Of a DNA stretch of 64,000 bases, positions 33,737 to 41,915 are shown piece by piece (the first letter of the stretch is position 1; the number at the start of each line of letters is the position of its first letter). Position numbers and translations under genes: made by a program. Under the pieces are notes generated by a model. That model was not told the origin of the DNA, did not search any database, and saw nothing but the letters and a program-made list of their open reading frames with translations. This stretch comes from JABSSA01 sp039984715. GTDB taxonomy: Bacteria > Pseudomonadota > Alphaproteobacteria > Rhodobacterales > Rhodobacteraceae. The stretch is taken from assembly GCA_039984715.1 (NCBI GenBank), contig JBDWUA010000008.1:186001-250000 (forward strand), written 5' to 3'.

Positions 33737-34849
33737 ATGGGAATTTTTGATTTTTTATCCGGCGAATTTATCGACGTCATCCATTGGGTCGACGACAGCC
33801 GCGATACGATGGTTTGGCGTTTTGAACGCGAGGGTCACGAAATCAAATACGGTGCCAAACTGACCGTACGCGAAGGCCAAGCTGCAGTGTTTGTGCATGA
33901 AGGGCAATTGGCCGATGTCTTTACGCCCGGCATGTATATGCTTGAAACCAACAATATGCCTCTACTGACGACGTTGCAGCATTGGGATCACGGTTTCAAA
34001 AGCCCGTTCAAATCCGAAATCTACTATGTCAACACGACCCGGTTTAACGACCTGAAATGGGGTACGAAGAACCCTATTATCTGCCGTGATCCCGAATTTG
34101 GTCCGGTTAGATTGCGCGCCTTTGGTACGTATTCCGTCCGCGTCACAGACCCTGCTCGGTTCCTTATTGAAATCGTCGGAACTGACGGCGAATTCACAAT
34201 GGACGAGATTAGCTTTCAAATCCGGAACATAATCGTTCAGGAGTTTTCGCGCACATTGGCACGGTCCGGCATTCCGGTGTTGGACATGGCGGCCAACACC
34301 CGCGAGCTTGGGCAATTGGTCAGCAAGGAAATCGAAACGACCCTTGCAGAATATGGGTTATCAGTGCCCGAACTTTACATCGAAAACATCTCTTTGCCGC
34401 CCGCCGTAGAAGAGGTCATGGACAAGCGTTCCTCGATCGGTGTGATCGGTAATCTGAATGAATACACTCAGTTTCAAGCCGCCGAAGCCCTTGGTCGAGA
34501 CGGCGCTGGTGCTGCGGCAATGCAAACTGGACTTGGCGCAGGACTTGGCATGCAAATGGGTGCATCACTGGGCCCATGGGGCGCGAACGCGACGGCACCC
34601 CAAGCGCAGCCCGCTGCACAAACACCGCCCCCCTTGCCTGTCGAACATGTGTGGCACGTGGCCGAAAACGGCGAAACGAAGGGGCCATATTCCAAGGCGC
34701 AAATGGGTCGGATGGCTCAGGTGGGTGAACTTACACGGGAAAGCCACGTTTGGACCCAAGGTCAAGACGGCTGGTTACGTGCAGAAGACGTCAGGGAATT
34801 GGCGCAGTTGTTCACCATTCTCCCTCCTCCTCCGCCACCTGCCGGTTAA
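33737..34849 (+). CDS. SPFH-domain protein with C-terminal GYF_2 domain
   Basis: A 370-residue protein. Residues about 1-250 are an SPFH (band-7, YdjI/virion-core-like) domain, with WVDDSRDTMVWRFEREG, the HWDHGFKSPFKSEIYYVN stretch, and MDEISFQIRNIIVQEFSRTL. A Gly/Ala/Met-rich linker follows. A GYF_2-type domain (about 298-355) contains VWHVAENGETKGPYSKAQM and DGWLRAEDV. A proline tail ends it. It has no transmembrane helix, so it is probably peripheral at the membrane. It is followed by the zinc-ribbon membrane protein, a pairing seen in bacterial SPFH stress modules. Confidence 0.92.
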   Translation: MGIFDFLSGEFIDVIHWVDDSRDTMVWRFEREGHEIKYGAKLTVREGQAAVFVHEGQLADVFTPGMYMLETNNMPLLTTLQHWDHGFKSPFKSEIYYVNTTRFNDLKWGTKNPIICRDPEFGPVRLRAFGTYSVRVTDPARFLIEIVGTDGEFTMDEISFQIRNIIVQEFSRTLARSGIPVLDMAANTRELGQLVSKEIETTLAEYGLSVPELYIENISLPPAVEEVMDKRSSIGVIGNLNEYTQFQAAEALGRDGAGAAAMQTGLGAGLGMQMGASLGPWGANATAPQAQPAAQTPPPLPVEHVWHVAENGETKGPYSKAQMGRMAQVGELTRESHVWTQGQDGWLRAEDVRELAQLFTILPPPPPPAG

Positions 34850-35050
34850 AGGGATCTCGCGCCCTTGCCAGTGACAAAGGTGACGCGTCCTTCAATTCTG
34901 ATGCGTCATCGTTGGCTAAGAACAAAGCTCTAGTTTGTCCAATCTCCCATTGCTTTCTAGGGTCGAATTCCGCATTGCCCCCTTGCCCCGTCATGTTCAG
35001 CAAGGCACTAAAAGAAGCACTTAATTTTCATCAGACCGACGATGTGACCT

Positions 35051-36166
35051 ATGCAAGACCTCGCTGACCCCACGCCATCCCAGCATCGCTTTCCATGCGA
35101 CAATTGCGGTGGTGACTTTCGATTTGATCCGGAACAGTCGTCACTGTGCTGCGACCATTGCGGCAACACCGCTGAAATTGAAGGCGTCGGAGCGCATACA
35201 CATTCTTTGGCGGAATTGGATTTACGCGCGGCTTTATCGGATTCACTGCCTCAGGCAGAAATCGAAGAAACGCGCGTACTGAATTGCACCAATTGCAGCG
35301 CTCAAGTTGAATTTGACGCCGTTGTTCATTCAGCCGAATGCCCTTTTTGCGCGACACCCGTCGTCACAGACACTGGTGTGCACCGCCACATTAAGCCCAA
35401 AGGGATTTTGCCCTTTGCGCTTGAGGAAAAGTCAGCCCGAACCGCCATGACCAATTGGCTTGGTCAGTTGTGGTTTGCACCATCTGGGTTACAGGAATAC
35501 GCCAGAAAAGGACGCGCATTGCAGGGTGTTTACGTCCCCTATTGGACCTTCGATGCCGACACACAGACTGCATATCAAGGCGAACGAGGCACTGTATATC
35601 ACGAAACCCGCACCGTTATGCGCGACGGCAAGCGCCAACAAATCAGAGTGCCCAAAGTGCGATGGCGATCAGTGACGGGACGTGTTTCGCGGTTCTTTGA
35701 TGACGTGTTGGTTTTGGCATCCAGTTCTTTGCCCAAAAAATACACAGATGCGTTGGAGCCGTGGGATCTAAGCGCGTTGGAACCTTATCGCCCCGAATTT
35801 CTTGCTGGGTTTCGTGCGGAAGGATATCAGGTCGAATTGGACGACGCGTTTGAAACCGCACGCGTTCAGATGGATCAGATCATCGCACGTGACATCAAAT
35901 TTGACATCGGCGGCGACCGGCAACGCATTCACGGGGCCAACACACAACTTGGTCAACTGACGTTCAAACATGTGCTTTTGCCTGTGTGGGTAGCTGCGTA
36001 TAAATACCGCGGAAAAACCTACAATTTTGTCGTCAACGGACGCACGGGCCGCGTGCAGGGTGAACGCCCATATTCGGCGGTCAAGATCGCAATCGCCGTC
36101 ATTATCGGCGTCATTATTGCCGCCTCGATTGGGTACTTTGTGGGGCAAAGTGAGGGTACGTATTGA
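35051..36166 (+). CDS. Double zinc-ribbon membrane protein
   Basis: A 371-residue protein. Two zinc ribbons lie at the N terminus: CDNCGGDF with CCDHCG (about residues 16-36) and CTNCSAQVEF with CPFCATP (about 76-101). A folded middle contains LQGVYVPYWTFDADTQTAYQ and LPVWVAAYKYRGKTYNFVVN. One C-terminal membrane helix (IAIAVIIGVIIAASIGYFVG) ends it, so the bulk faces the cytoplasm or sits at the membrane. It is often misannotated as PriA-like because of the ribbons; no helicase motifs are present. It lies after the SPFH gene, with which this family is regularly paired. Confidence 0.85.
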   Translation: MQDLADPTPSQHRFPCDNCGGDFRFDPEQSSLCCDHCGNTAEIEGVGAHTHSLAELDLRAALSDSLPQAEIEETRVLNCTNCSAQVEFDAVVHSAECPFCATPVVTDTGVHRHIKPKGILPFALEEKSARTAMTNWLGQLWFAPSGLQEYARKGRALQGVYVPYWTFDADTQTAYQGERGTVYHETRTVMRDGKRQQIRVPKVRWRSVTGRVSRFFDDVLVLASSSLPKKYTDALEPWDLSALEPYRPEFLAGFRAEGYQVELDDAFETARVQMDQIIARDIKFDIGGDRQRIHGANTQLGQLTFKHVLLPVWVAAYKYRGKTYNFVVNGRTGRVQGERPYSAVKIAIAVIIGVIIAASIGYFVGQSEGTY

Positions 36167-36168
36167 CC

Positions 36169-36840
36169 ATGGACGCGATGGAACAGCTGGAACAGACGGC
36201 CAAATCGCGCTGGTCTTGTCGCGCCTACAAATCTGATCCTGTCCCCAAGGGCGTCATCACGAAGATCGTGAAAACTGCGCAACACGCGCCGTCTTGGTGC
36301 AACGCGCAACCTTGGCAATTGGTGATCACACAAGGCCAGGAAACCGAACGGTTTCGGGCCGCGTTGTATGAACATGCGCATGGTGCCGCGCCTCAACCTG
36401 ATATGGAATGGCCCACAGGGTATCCGGGTGTTTATGGCGAACGGCGCCGCGCATGTGGGTGGCAATTGTATGATGCGGTCGGCATCGTCAAAGGCGACCG
36501 AGACGCAAGCGCGCACCAAATGATGGAAAATTATCGCCTGTTCGGGGCACCACATGTCGCGATCTTGCATTCACCATCAGATCTTGGTGCTTACGGCGCG
36601 ATGGATTGCGGCGGTTTCGTCAGCATGTTTTGTTTGGCCGCACAGGCAATGGGGGTCGCAACCATCCCCCAAGCGGCCATCGCAGCCCATGCCCCTTTTG
36701 TCCGAGACTGGTTTCAGATTGCAAAAGACCGCACCATCCTATGTGCGATTTCTTTTGGATATGCCGATATGGATCATCCGGTAAATGCGTTCAGAACAGA
36801 CCGCGAAGACGTGCAAAACGTCATCGAGTGGAAAGCCTAA
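36169..36840 (+). CDS. Nitroreductase-family flavoprotein
   Basis: A 223-residue FMN-dependent oxidoreductase. The N-terminal helix RWSCRAYKSDPVPKGVI carries the Arg of the FMN site. HAPSWCNAQPWQLVI is the flavin contact, and MGVATIPQAAIAAHAPFVRD is the C-terminal part. The substrate is unknown. The start ATG 36169 lies two bases after the TGA of the zinc-ribbon gene; TTG 36163 is also in frame. Its TAA overlaps the ATG of dtd by one base (TAATG), so the two are coupled. Confidence 0.9.
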   Translation: MDAMEQLEQTAKSRWSCRAYKSDPVPKGVITKIVKTAQHAPSWCNAQPWQLVITQGQETERFRAALYEHAHGAAPQPDMEWPTGYPGVYGERRRACGWQLYDAVGIVKGDRDASAHQMMENYRLFGAPHVAILHSPSDLGAYGAMDCGGFVSMFCLAAQAMGVATIPQAAIAAHAPFVRDWFQIAKDRTILCAISFGYADMDHPVNAFRTDREDVQNVIEWKA

Positions 36841-37280
36841 TGCGCGCCCTCATTCAACGAGTGACCCAAGCGAGCGTCGACGTCGACGGTAAAACCGTAG
36901 GGCAAACGGGACCGGGATTATTGATCCTTGTGTGTGCGATGCCCACTGATGACGCGGACACGGCCAAGGCGCTGGCTTTGAAAATCTCAAAACTACGCAT
37001 CTTCAAAGATGACGATGGCAAGATGAACCAATCACTGGTGCAATCGGGTGGCAGTGCATTGGTTGTCAGTCAGTTCACCTTGGCCGCGGACACGTCGCGC
37101 GGCAATCGACCGGGGTTTTCCAATGCTGCTCCTCCGGACGTGGCGAAAACCCTGTACCTGCAATTCGCATACTTTTTAAAGGACCTTGGCATCGCGACGG
37201 AAACTGGGCAATTTGGCGCGGACATGTCGGTCAGCTTGGTGAATGATGGCCCCGTGACGCTTTGGCTGGATACGGATTGA
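36840..37280 (+). CDS. dtd: D-aminoacyl-tRNA deacylase
   Basis: A 146-residue proofreading enzyme that removes D-amino acids from tRNA. Motifs: MRALIQRVTQASVDVDG at the start, LVVSQFTLAADTSRGNRPGF (the SQFT substrate loop, near residue 76), and VNDGPVTLWLDTD at the end with the Gly-cisPro pair. The start ATG at 36840 shares its A with the stop of the nitroreductase. Its TGA directly abuts the stop of the convergent pirin gene (TGATCA), leaving no intergenic base. Confidence 0.96.
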   Translation: MRALIQRVTQASVDVDGKTVGQTGPGLLILVCAMPTDDADTAKALALKISKLRIFKDDDGKMNQSLVQSGGSALVVSQFTLAADTSRGNRPGFSNAAPPDVAKTLYLQFAYFLKDLGIATETGQFGADMSVSLVNDGPVTLWLDTD

Positions 37281-38243
37281 TCAGCCGCTTTTGGGTTTGG
37301 TTCGATCCAGTTCGGGTGAAATTGGAATAAATTCCTGTTCGTCACCCGGAGGCAATTTGAAAGGCCCGCCTTCCCAATCTGCAGTTTTCCATGCGTCCCT
37401 TGCCTCTTGGATGCGATCGGTCGAGGACGACACAAAATTCCACCAAATATAGCGTGGACCATTCAGTGTTTCGCCCCCCAACGCCATCAAGCGTGCCCCC
37501 TGTGGGCCTGCACGAACTGACAGACTGTCACCGGGGCGAAAGATCATCATGCGCCCGACTTCAAAGACATCGCCCGCAATCTCGACTGATCCTTGCGTTA
37601 TATAAATCCCGCGATCCTCGTGATTATCCGGCAAAGGGAATTGCGCATGGGGCGCAAGGGTGACGTCCGCATAAAAAATCTCGGATTGCATGGTCACTGG
37701 GCTTTGTTCACCCCAAGCGGTTCCAAGGATCAAACGCGCCTGCGCACCATTATCGTCCAGAACTGGCAGCGCGGCTTCTTTGTGGTGCTCAAAATCCGGC
37801 GCCATGTCTTCGCGGTCTTCGGGTAACGCGATCCAAGTTTGAATACCGAACAACTTGTGTCGCGTGGCTCTGGTCGCTTCCGAGGTCCGTTCAGAATGGG
37901 TGACACCCTGCCCGGCCAGCATCCAGTTCACTTCACCCGGATGTATCATCTGATGTGTTCCAAGGCTGTCGCGATGTTCAAATTCGCCCTGATAGAGATA
38001 AGTGACGGTTCCAAGCCCGATATGGGGGTGTGGCCGCACATCAATGCCGCCATCCGTGATGAATTCCGCAGGGCCCACTTGATCAAAGAAAATGAACGGC
38101 CCGACCATTTGGCGTTTTGGACTGGGCAGTGCGCGGCGAACTTCGAACCCGCCAAGATCGCGTGCACGCGGAATGATCAACGTTTCCACATTGTCCAGCC
38201 CAGCAGTTGGGTGATCCGATGATTGGCTTGGGTTCCAGCTCAT
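37281..38243 (-). CDS. Pirin-family protein
   Basis: A 320-residue bicupin. The metal ligands of the N-terminal cupin are His72 and His74 (VRPHPHIGLGTVTYL) with His116 and Glu118 (QGVTHSERT), so the iron site is intact. The second cupin is degenerate, as usual. Bacterial pirins act as quercetin dioxygenases or redox-linked regulators. The role here is not known. It ends back to back with dtd. Upstream, 140 bases separate it from the pseudo-ABC gene on the same strand. Confidence 0.94.
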   Translation of the reverse strand: MSWNPSQSSDHPTAGLDNVETLIIPRARDLGGFEVRRALPSPKRQMVGPFIFFDQVGPAEFITDGGIDVRPHPHIGLGTVTYLYQGEFEHRDSLGTHQMIHPGEVNWMLAGQGVTHSERTSEATRATRHKLFGIQTWIALPEDREDMAPDFEHHKEAALPVLDDNGAQARLILGTAWGEQSPVTMQSEIFYADVTLAPHAQFPLPDNHEDRGIYITQGSVEIAGDVFEVGRMMIFRPGDSLSVRAGPQGARLMALGGETLNGPRYIWWNFVSSSTDRIQEARDAWKTADWEGGPFKLPPGDEQEFIPISPELDRTKPKSG

Positions 38244-38384
38244 GTTTTACCCTACCATAAGCAAGGTCAATTGTCTGAGGCGAAATTTACTTTCAAAGCG
38301 CAATCCACGCGCTTTGTCTCTGAAATTGCCGCCATCAGGCGAAGGTCATGTGTCGGCCGCACGGTTGCCGCTGTGAACCCGATT

Positions 38385-39929
38385 TCAAGATGCAATCGCG
38401 GTTTGCGTTGGTTCCGAGTCCGCCCATCGAAGCTGAGCGAGCACCTGATCTTTGGGCCCATCAAATACCACATGTCCATGTTGCAAAACCAACATGCGAT
38501 CTGCAAGCGCGACAATCGATTTGCGATCCGTTGCAACGATTGTTGTCCGCCCCTCCAACCAGCGCGACAATCGATCCACCAAGGTCGCTTCTAACAATTG
38601 CTCCAGCCCATCGGTTGGTTCATCCATCACGCAAATTTTGGGATTTTGCAGCCACAGACGCGCCCAGCCAATTGACTGGCGTTGGCTTTTCGTCAGGTCG
38701 CGTTCGGCGTCGTGAATCGGCAAATCCAAGCCTTGCGCGTGACTGCGTACAAACGGGCTTAATCCGGCGAAAGCCAAGGCGTCGAACAACCGTTCTTCGT
38801 CTTGCTCAACCAGATCAAGGTTCAAATTGTCTCGCAATGTGCCGGTCACCAATCGCACATCATTCCCCAGATACCCGATCAATCGTTGCAGGTCCGTCGG
38901 GTTGATGTGCTCCATCTCTAAACCGTCAATCGAAACGCGCCCCTTCAACGGCGCACGTGTTCCGATGAGAACGTTCAGAAATGTCGATGAATTTGCGCCA
39001 AGAACCACAACTTTTTGGCCGGCCTTGATATCCAATGCCGGAATTTCCAAAATCGCGGTCCCGTCAACGTCTGAAGAGAAGGACACATTTCGCAGTTCGA
39101 ACCGTCCCTTAAATGAATTGCAACGTACAAAGCGCGGATCGTGCTGAGGTTCTGGCACCATTTCAATTGTTGGTTTAACGGCATCATTCACAGCCTTGTC
39201 GCGTCGCCGTTGCACCCATTTTCCGACCCAATTCTTGCGCCATGCAAATGTGCCCACTGCGATGATCGCAACCATTACAATTCCGAAAACGGGCAACCAA
39301 AAAACGCCTGCGATAGCGACGACAACCAACAAGGTTATTGCCCAAGTTTTCAAACTTACATTCGCGACAGCGGAACGAAACCGCGCCACCTCATCCCAGA
39401 ACCGATCAGGTTTAAAAGAAGGGTGTTCAACTTCACTGACTTGGGTCTGGCCAAGTTCGGCGCGAACCAAAAAACCGGAAAAGAACGGATTGAAATCTGA
39501 TTTCGGCACATAGGTGTGATCGTCTGCGCATGTCGTGTCGTAAATGACCAACTGATCCGCTTCTTGACCCAACACAAGAATGATTTGGCCACTGGTCATG
39601 CAGGCGAGTGCGGGCCATTGATCAGGATGCAATTCGTCCACTCGGCTCAGATTTGAGTCCAGCCCCATGTTGGTCAAAGCCGCAACCATTGACGCACCCT
39701 GTGCTTGGCCGTCTAATGATGTCGTTGAATGTAAACGCAGGCTTTCAAGCAACCCATTGCGAAGGATCTCGAGGCCCAAAACGCCCGTATAAACAGTGGC
39801 AAGGTCGGCGCGGGCTGCAATACGTTCATCTGACATGGTGTTATCTTCAACGCTGGTTGGTCTTGCCGCTGCGTTAGCCTGTTGATTGTCATGGACATGT
39901 TGAGTTGCCAGGTTGTTTGTGGCCGTCAT
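38385..39929 (-). CDS. Degenerate type I secretion ABC protein (LapB/RtxB-like pseudo-ATPase)
   Basis: A 514-residue open frame with the order of a type I secretion ABC exporter: peptidase-C39-like domain (about 45-157, no catalytic Cys-His pair evident), membrane part, nucleotide-binding domain (about 260-500). Only two helices remain (about 184-222), where intact exporters have six and are about 200 residues longer. Walker A is GANSSTFLN (311-319) with the Lys lost. The Q-loop is GYLGND (Asn356). The signature is LTKSQ instead of LSGGQ. The H-loop His is replaced (TDR, Asp468). Walker B with DEPT is kept. It can hardly hydrolyse ATP or form a normal channel. The uninterrupted frame and GGGAG before ATG 39929 suggest it is still made. 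Confidence 0.85.
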   Translation of the reverse strand: MTATNNLATQHVHDNQQANAAARPTSVEDNTMSDERIAARADLATVYTGVLGLEILRNGLLESLRLHSTTSLDGQAQGASMVAALTNMGLDSNLSRVDELHPDQWPALACMTSGQIILVLGQEADQLVIYDTTCADDHTYVPKSDFNPFFSGFLVRAELGQTQVSEVEHPSFKPDRFWDEVARFRSAVANVSLKTWAITLLVVVAIAGVFWLPVFGIVMVAIIAVGTFAWRKNWVGKWVQRRRDKAVNDAVKPTIEMVPEPQHDPRFVRCNSFKGRFELRNVSFSSDVDGTAILEIPALDIKAGQKVVVLGANSSTFLNVLIGTRAPLKGRVSIDGLEMEHINPTDLQRLIGYLGNDVRLVTGTLRDNLNLDLVEQDEERLFDALAFAGLSPFVRSHAQGLDLPIHDAERDLTKSQRQSIGWARLWLQNPKICVMDEPTDGLEQLLEATLVDRLSRWLEGRTTIVATDRKSIVALADRMLVLQHGHVVFDGPKDQVLAQLRWADSEPTQTAIAS

Positions 39930-40220
39930 TATCGGCTCTCCCTTCGCCAACACGCACTAAATGCGCACCGTCATGACCGCGTCGCCAAACGCCCTAAAGC
40001 GCAAAAAATGCGATGCCGAAACGCCCAGACATATCCGAGCCAACAGCCAAAACGCTTTGCCAAGCGCCGGTCACATGATTTGCATTATCGTCCATCCCGG
40101 TTGACCGGGTCACTTTATTTATGGGGCGCGGTTACGGCAAAACCGATCCGCGCCCTCAATTTTTAGTTCTTGCTGCTCTTAGGTTATTGGGGCGCGGTTG
40201 CGGCCTGACCGGTCCGCGCC
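39930..40220. other. Intergenic region with tandem GC hairpins
   Basis: No gene is seen in these 290 bases. They hold a small hairpin CCCGG/CCGGG near 40098-40111 and most of two related larger hairpins in tandem (see 40119-40231). On the minus strand they form the leader of the pseudo-ABC gene. On the plus strand they resemble terminators with no obvious upstream gene. Confidence 0.5.
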
Positions 40221-40231
40221 TCAGTTCTTGC
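40119..40231. repeat. Two tandem related hairpin units
   Basis: Unit 1 (from about 40119) and unit 2 (from about 40186) are diverged copies with a period of about 68 bases. Each starts GGGGCGCGGTT, followed by a C/G-rich loop region containing CGGC and ACCG, closes with CCGCGCC, and ends with a shared tail (TCAATTTTTAGTTCTTGCT and TCAGTTCTTGCTT). Unit 1 has the form of a Rho-independent terminator on the plus strand (stem GGGCGCGG/CCGCGCCC, then ATTTTT). Confidence 0.65.
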
Positions 40232-40463
40232 TTAACTCTTGAATTGACACCGTCGGTTTGGGTGCCTTTTCCCAAAATGCCAGCTTCGCAAGACCCAGTA
40301 ATTGGTCTTGCCGAAATTTCATGCTGAGCTTGACACCCCAAGACAGGTGCCGCGTCGTTATCGGCCTTTTTGAAAACCTGCATCCCATGGTCAATTCGAC
40401 CTGATTTGAATGCGCCAATCCGAGCAACCGTAGGTACATCGACGGGGTCAACCGCCTGCGCAC
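40221..40463 (-). CDS. Small hypothetical protein upstream of the pseudo-ABC gene
   Basis: An 80-residue basic protein starting at GTG 40463 with an excellent ribosome site (AGGAG, six bases before). Segments: MYLRLLGLAHSNQVELTMG, RPITTRHLSWGVKLSM, KFRQDQLLGLAKLAFWEKA. No family is recognised, and no signal peptide or membrane helix is present. A competing frame on the same strand (40156-40524) is longer but has a poorer composition and runs through the hairpins; the shorter frame stops just before them. The gene lies 290 bases upstream of the pseudo-ABC gene and may share its transcript. Confidence 0.45.
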   Translation of the reverse strand: MRRRLTPSMYLRLLGLAHSNQVELTMGCRFSKRPITTRHLSWGVKLSMKFRQDQLLGLAKLAFWEKAPKPTVSIQELSKN

Positions 40464-40757
40464 TTAGGACTCCTATCTGGACTGCGTCCACGTCACCGCG
40501 AACGACACATTCAATCATTTTCATAACTGCTCGTCTCTATTCCCCAATGCGCGCAAGATATTTTCTTTGCAGAAGGTTTTTTATTGCTGATCTTGCGTGC
40601 CCTTAACCGTTCTTGTAACGGAAGACCGAATCACTGGCTAGCCCATTTTTTCAAAATTCGGACAATTTTCATTCTGGGACCGCGATATGTAGTATTGTGC
40701 CATAGAATTTTGAATCACGGATCGAACCCGATTTCCGACAACCTGAAAGGTGGGCAA
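40464..40757. other. Intergenic region between divergent genes
   Basis: About 290 bases with no gene that I can support. It is AT-rich in the part before the glycerate kinase-like gene (40640-40740) and must carry the promoters of both that operon and the small minus-strand gene. No clear repeat or RNA structure was found. Confidence 0.4.
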
Positions 40758-41855
40758 ATGCACAATCCATTATCGCTGGAAACGCTATGGCGCGCGGGTG
40801 TTGATGCTGTTGGCGGCGAAAATTCGGTGCACAAAGCTCTGACAGATATCCCTATCACTCCCCCCGATCAGATCATCGCAGTTGGCAAAGCCGCAAGTGC
40901 CATGGCCAAGGCTGCGGTCCAGTTTTTCCCCGATACACCCTGCCTTGTCGTCACGAAGTACGACCACGGACAGGATTGCCCAAAATCCGCCCATTTGATC
41001 GAAGCCGCCCATCCCGTTCCTGACGCCCAAAGCATATCCGCGGGGCAAGCGCTTTGCGACGCAGTCAAGCGATGCAAACCCGGAAGTCATTTGTTGTGTT
41101 TGGTTTCGGGCGGGGCATCCGCACTGGCCGAAGTTTTGCCCGAAGGTTGGTCGCTGGACAGGTTGGCATCGGAAACGCAGCGCATGTTGGCATCAGGTGC
41201 CGATATCCACGCAATGAATGCACGCCGCAAAGAGATCAGCCAAATCAAAGGCGGAAAACTCTTAGCTCTGTTTCAAGGTGCCAAAGTAACGACGCTTGCA
41301 ATTTCTGACGTCGAAGGAGATGTCCTTGGAGTGATCGGCTCGGGCATTGGCGACGCTTTTCCTGATGCCACTTTTACGTTTGACGCCCGCATTGTGGCGT
41401 CCAACGCGATTGCGCGCGATGCTGTTGCAAAAGCGGCGGGCGAACCGCTGATCTGTAACGAAGAGACTTTGTATGATGACATCGGGGCGTTGGCCTTTCG
41501 TCTTGGCAAAACGCTAAAGTCTGGGCCCGCCGGTCTGTATCTTTTTGGCGGCGAACCCACAGTTATTTTGCCTGAAACCCCAGGTATGGGCGGGCGCAAT
41601 ATGGCGCTTGGATTATCGCTTGCCCGAGAAATGCAAGGCACGGATATCGAAATCTTGGTTGCTGGAACAGATGGCACGGATGGCCCGACAGACGCCGCCG
41701 GTGCGATTGTAACTGGAAAAACCTGGACAGACTGGGCCCAAGACGCTTTGGACCGTGCAGATGCTTACCCGTTCCTGCGCGATGCCAGTGCTTTGTTCAA
41801 ATCGGGACCAACGGGCACAAATGTCATGGACCTGCTGATCGCGCGAAAACGTTAG
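40758..41855 (+). CDS. Glycerate 2-kinase-like (DUF4147/MOFRL) protein
   Basis: A 365-residue protein of the GckA/TtuD group, which phosphorylates glycerate to 2-phosphoglycerate. The N-terminal DUF4147 domain contains IIAVGKAASAMAKAAV and LLCLVSGGASALAEVLP. The C-terminal MOFRL domain has LFGGEPTVILPETPGMGGRN and GTDGTDGPTDAAGAIV. The start is ATG 40758; the longer frame upstream is not coding in character. It opens the peptide-uptake operon, with CocE 60 bases downstream. Its link to peptide uptake is not obvious. Confidence 0.9.
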   Translation: MHNPLSLETLWRAGVDAVGGENSVHKALTDIPITPPDQIIAVGKAASAMAKAAVQFFPDTPCLVVTKYDHGQDCPKSAHLIEAAHPVPDAQSISAGQALCDAVKRCKPGSHLLCLVSGGASALAEVLPEGWSLDRLASETQRMLASGADIHAMNARRKEISQIKGGKLLALFQGAKVTTLAISDVEGDVLGVIGSGIGDAFPDATFTFDARIVASNAIARDAVAKAAGEPLICNEETLYDDIGALAFRLGKTLKSGPAGLYLFGGEPTVILPETPGMGGRNMALGLSLAREMQGTDIEILVAGTDGTDGPTDAAGAIVTGKTWTDWAQDALDRADAYPFLRDASALFKSGPTGTNVMDLLIARKR

Positions 41856-41915
41856 TTTCAAAATTTCGGCCACAAGCAATTGACAGTCCGCGTGGAACTG
41901 GCAAGCCTTTCGGAC

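Noticed and set aside
34812..35003. A 63-residue minus-strand frame between the SPFH and zinc-ribbon genes
   Set aside because: The composition is protein-like, but the start is TTG without a ribosome site, it overlaps the SPFH gene end antisense, and no family is recognised.
35051..36166. Primosomal helicase PriA-like annotation
   Set aside because: Only the zinc ribbons are similar; no helicase motifs are present and the protein ends in a membrane helix.
40156..40524. A 122-residue minus-strand frame overlapping the small gene at 40221-40463
   Set aside because: It runs through the tandem hairpins and has a poorer ribosome site (none before its ATG) than the AGGAG-GTG start of the shorter frame. 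It remains a possible alternative.
40700..40745. A T-loop-like string (GGATCGAACCCG) suggesting a tRNA
   Set aside because: No acceptor or anticodon stem can be built around it on either strand.
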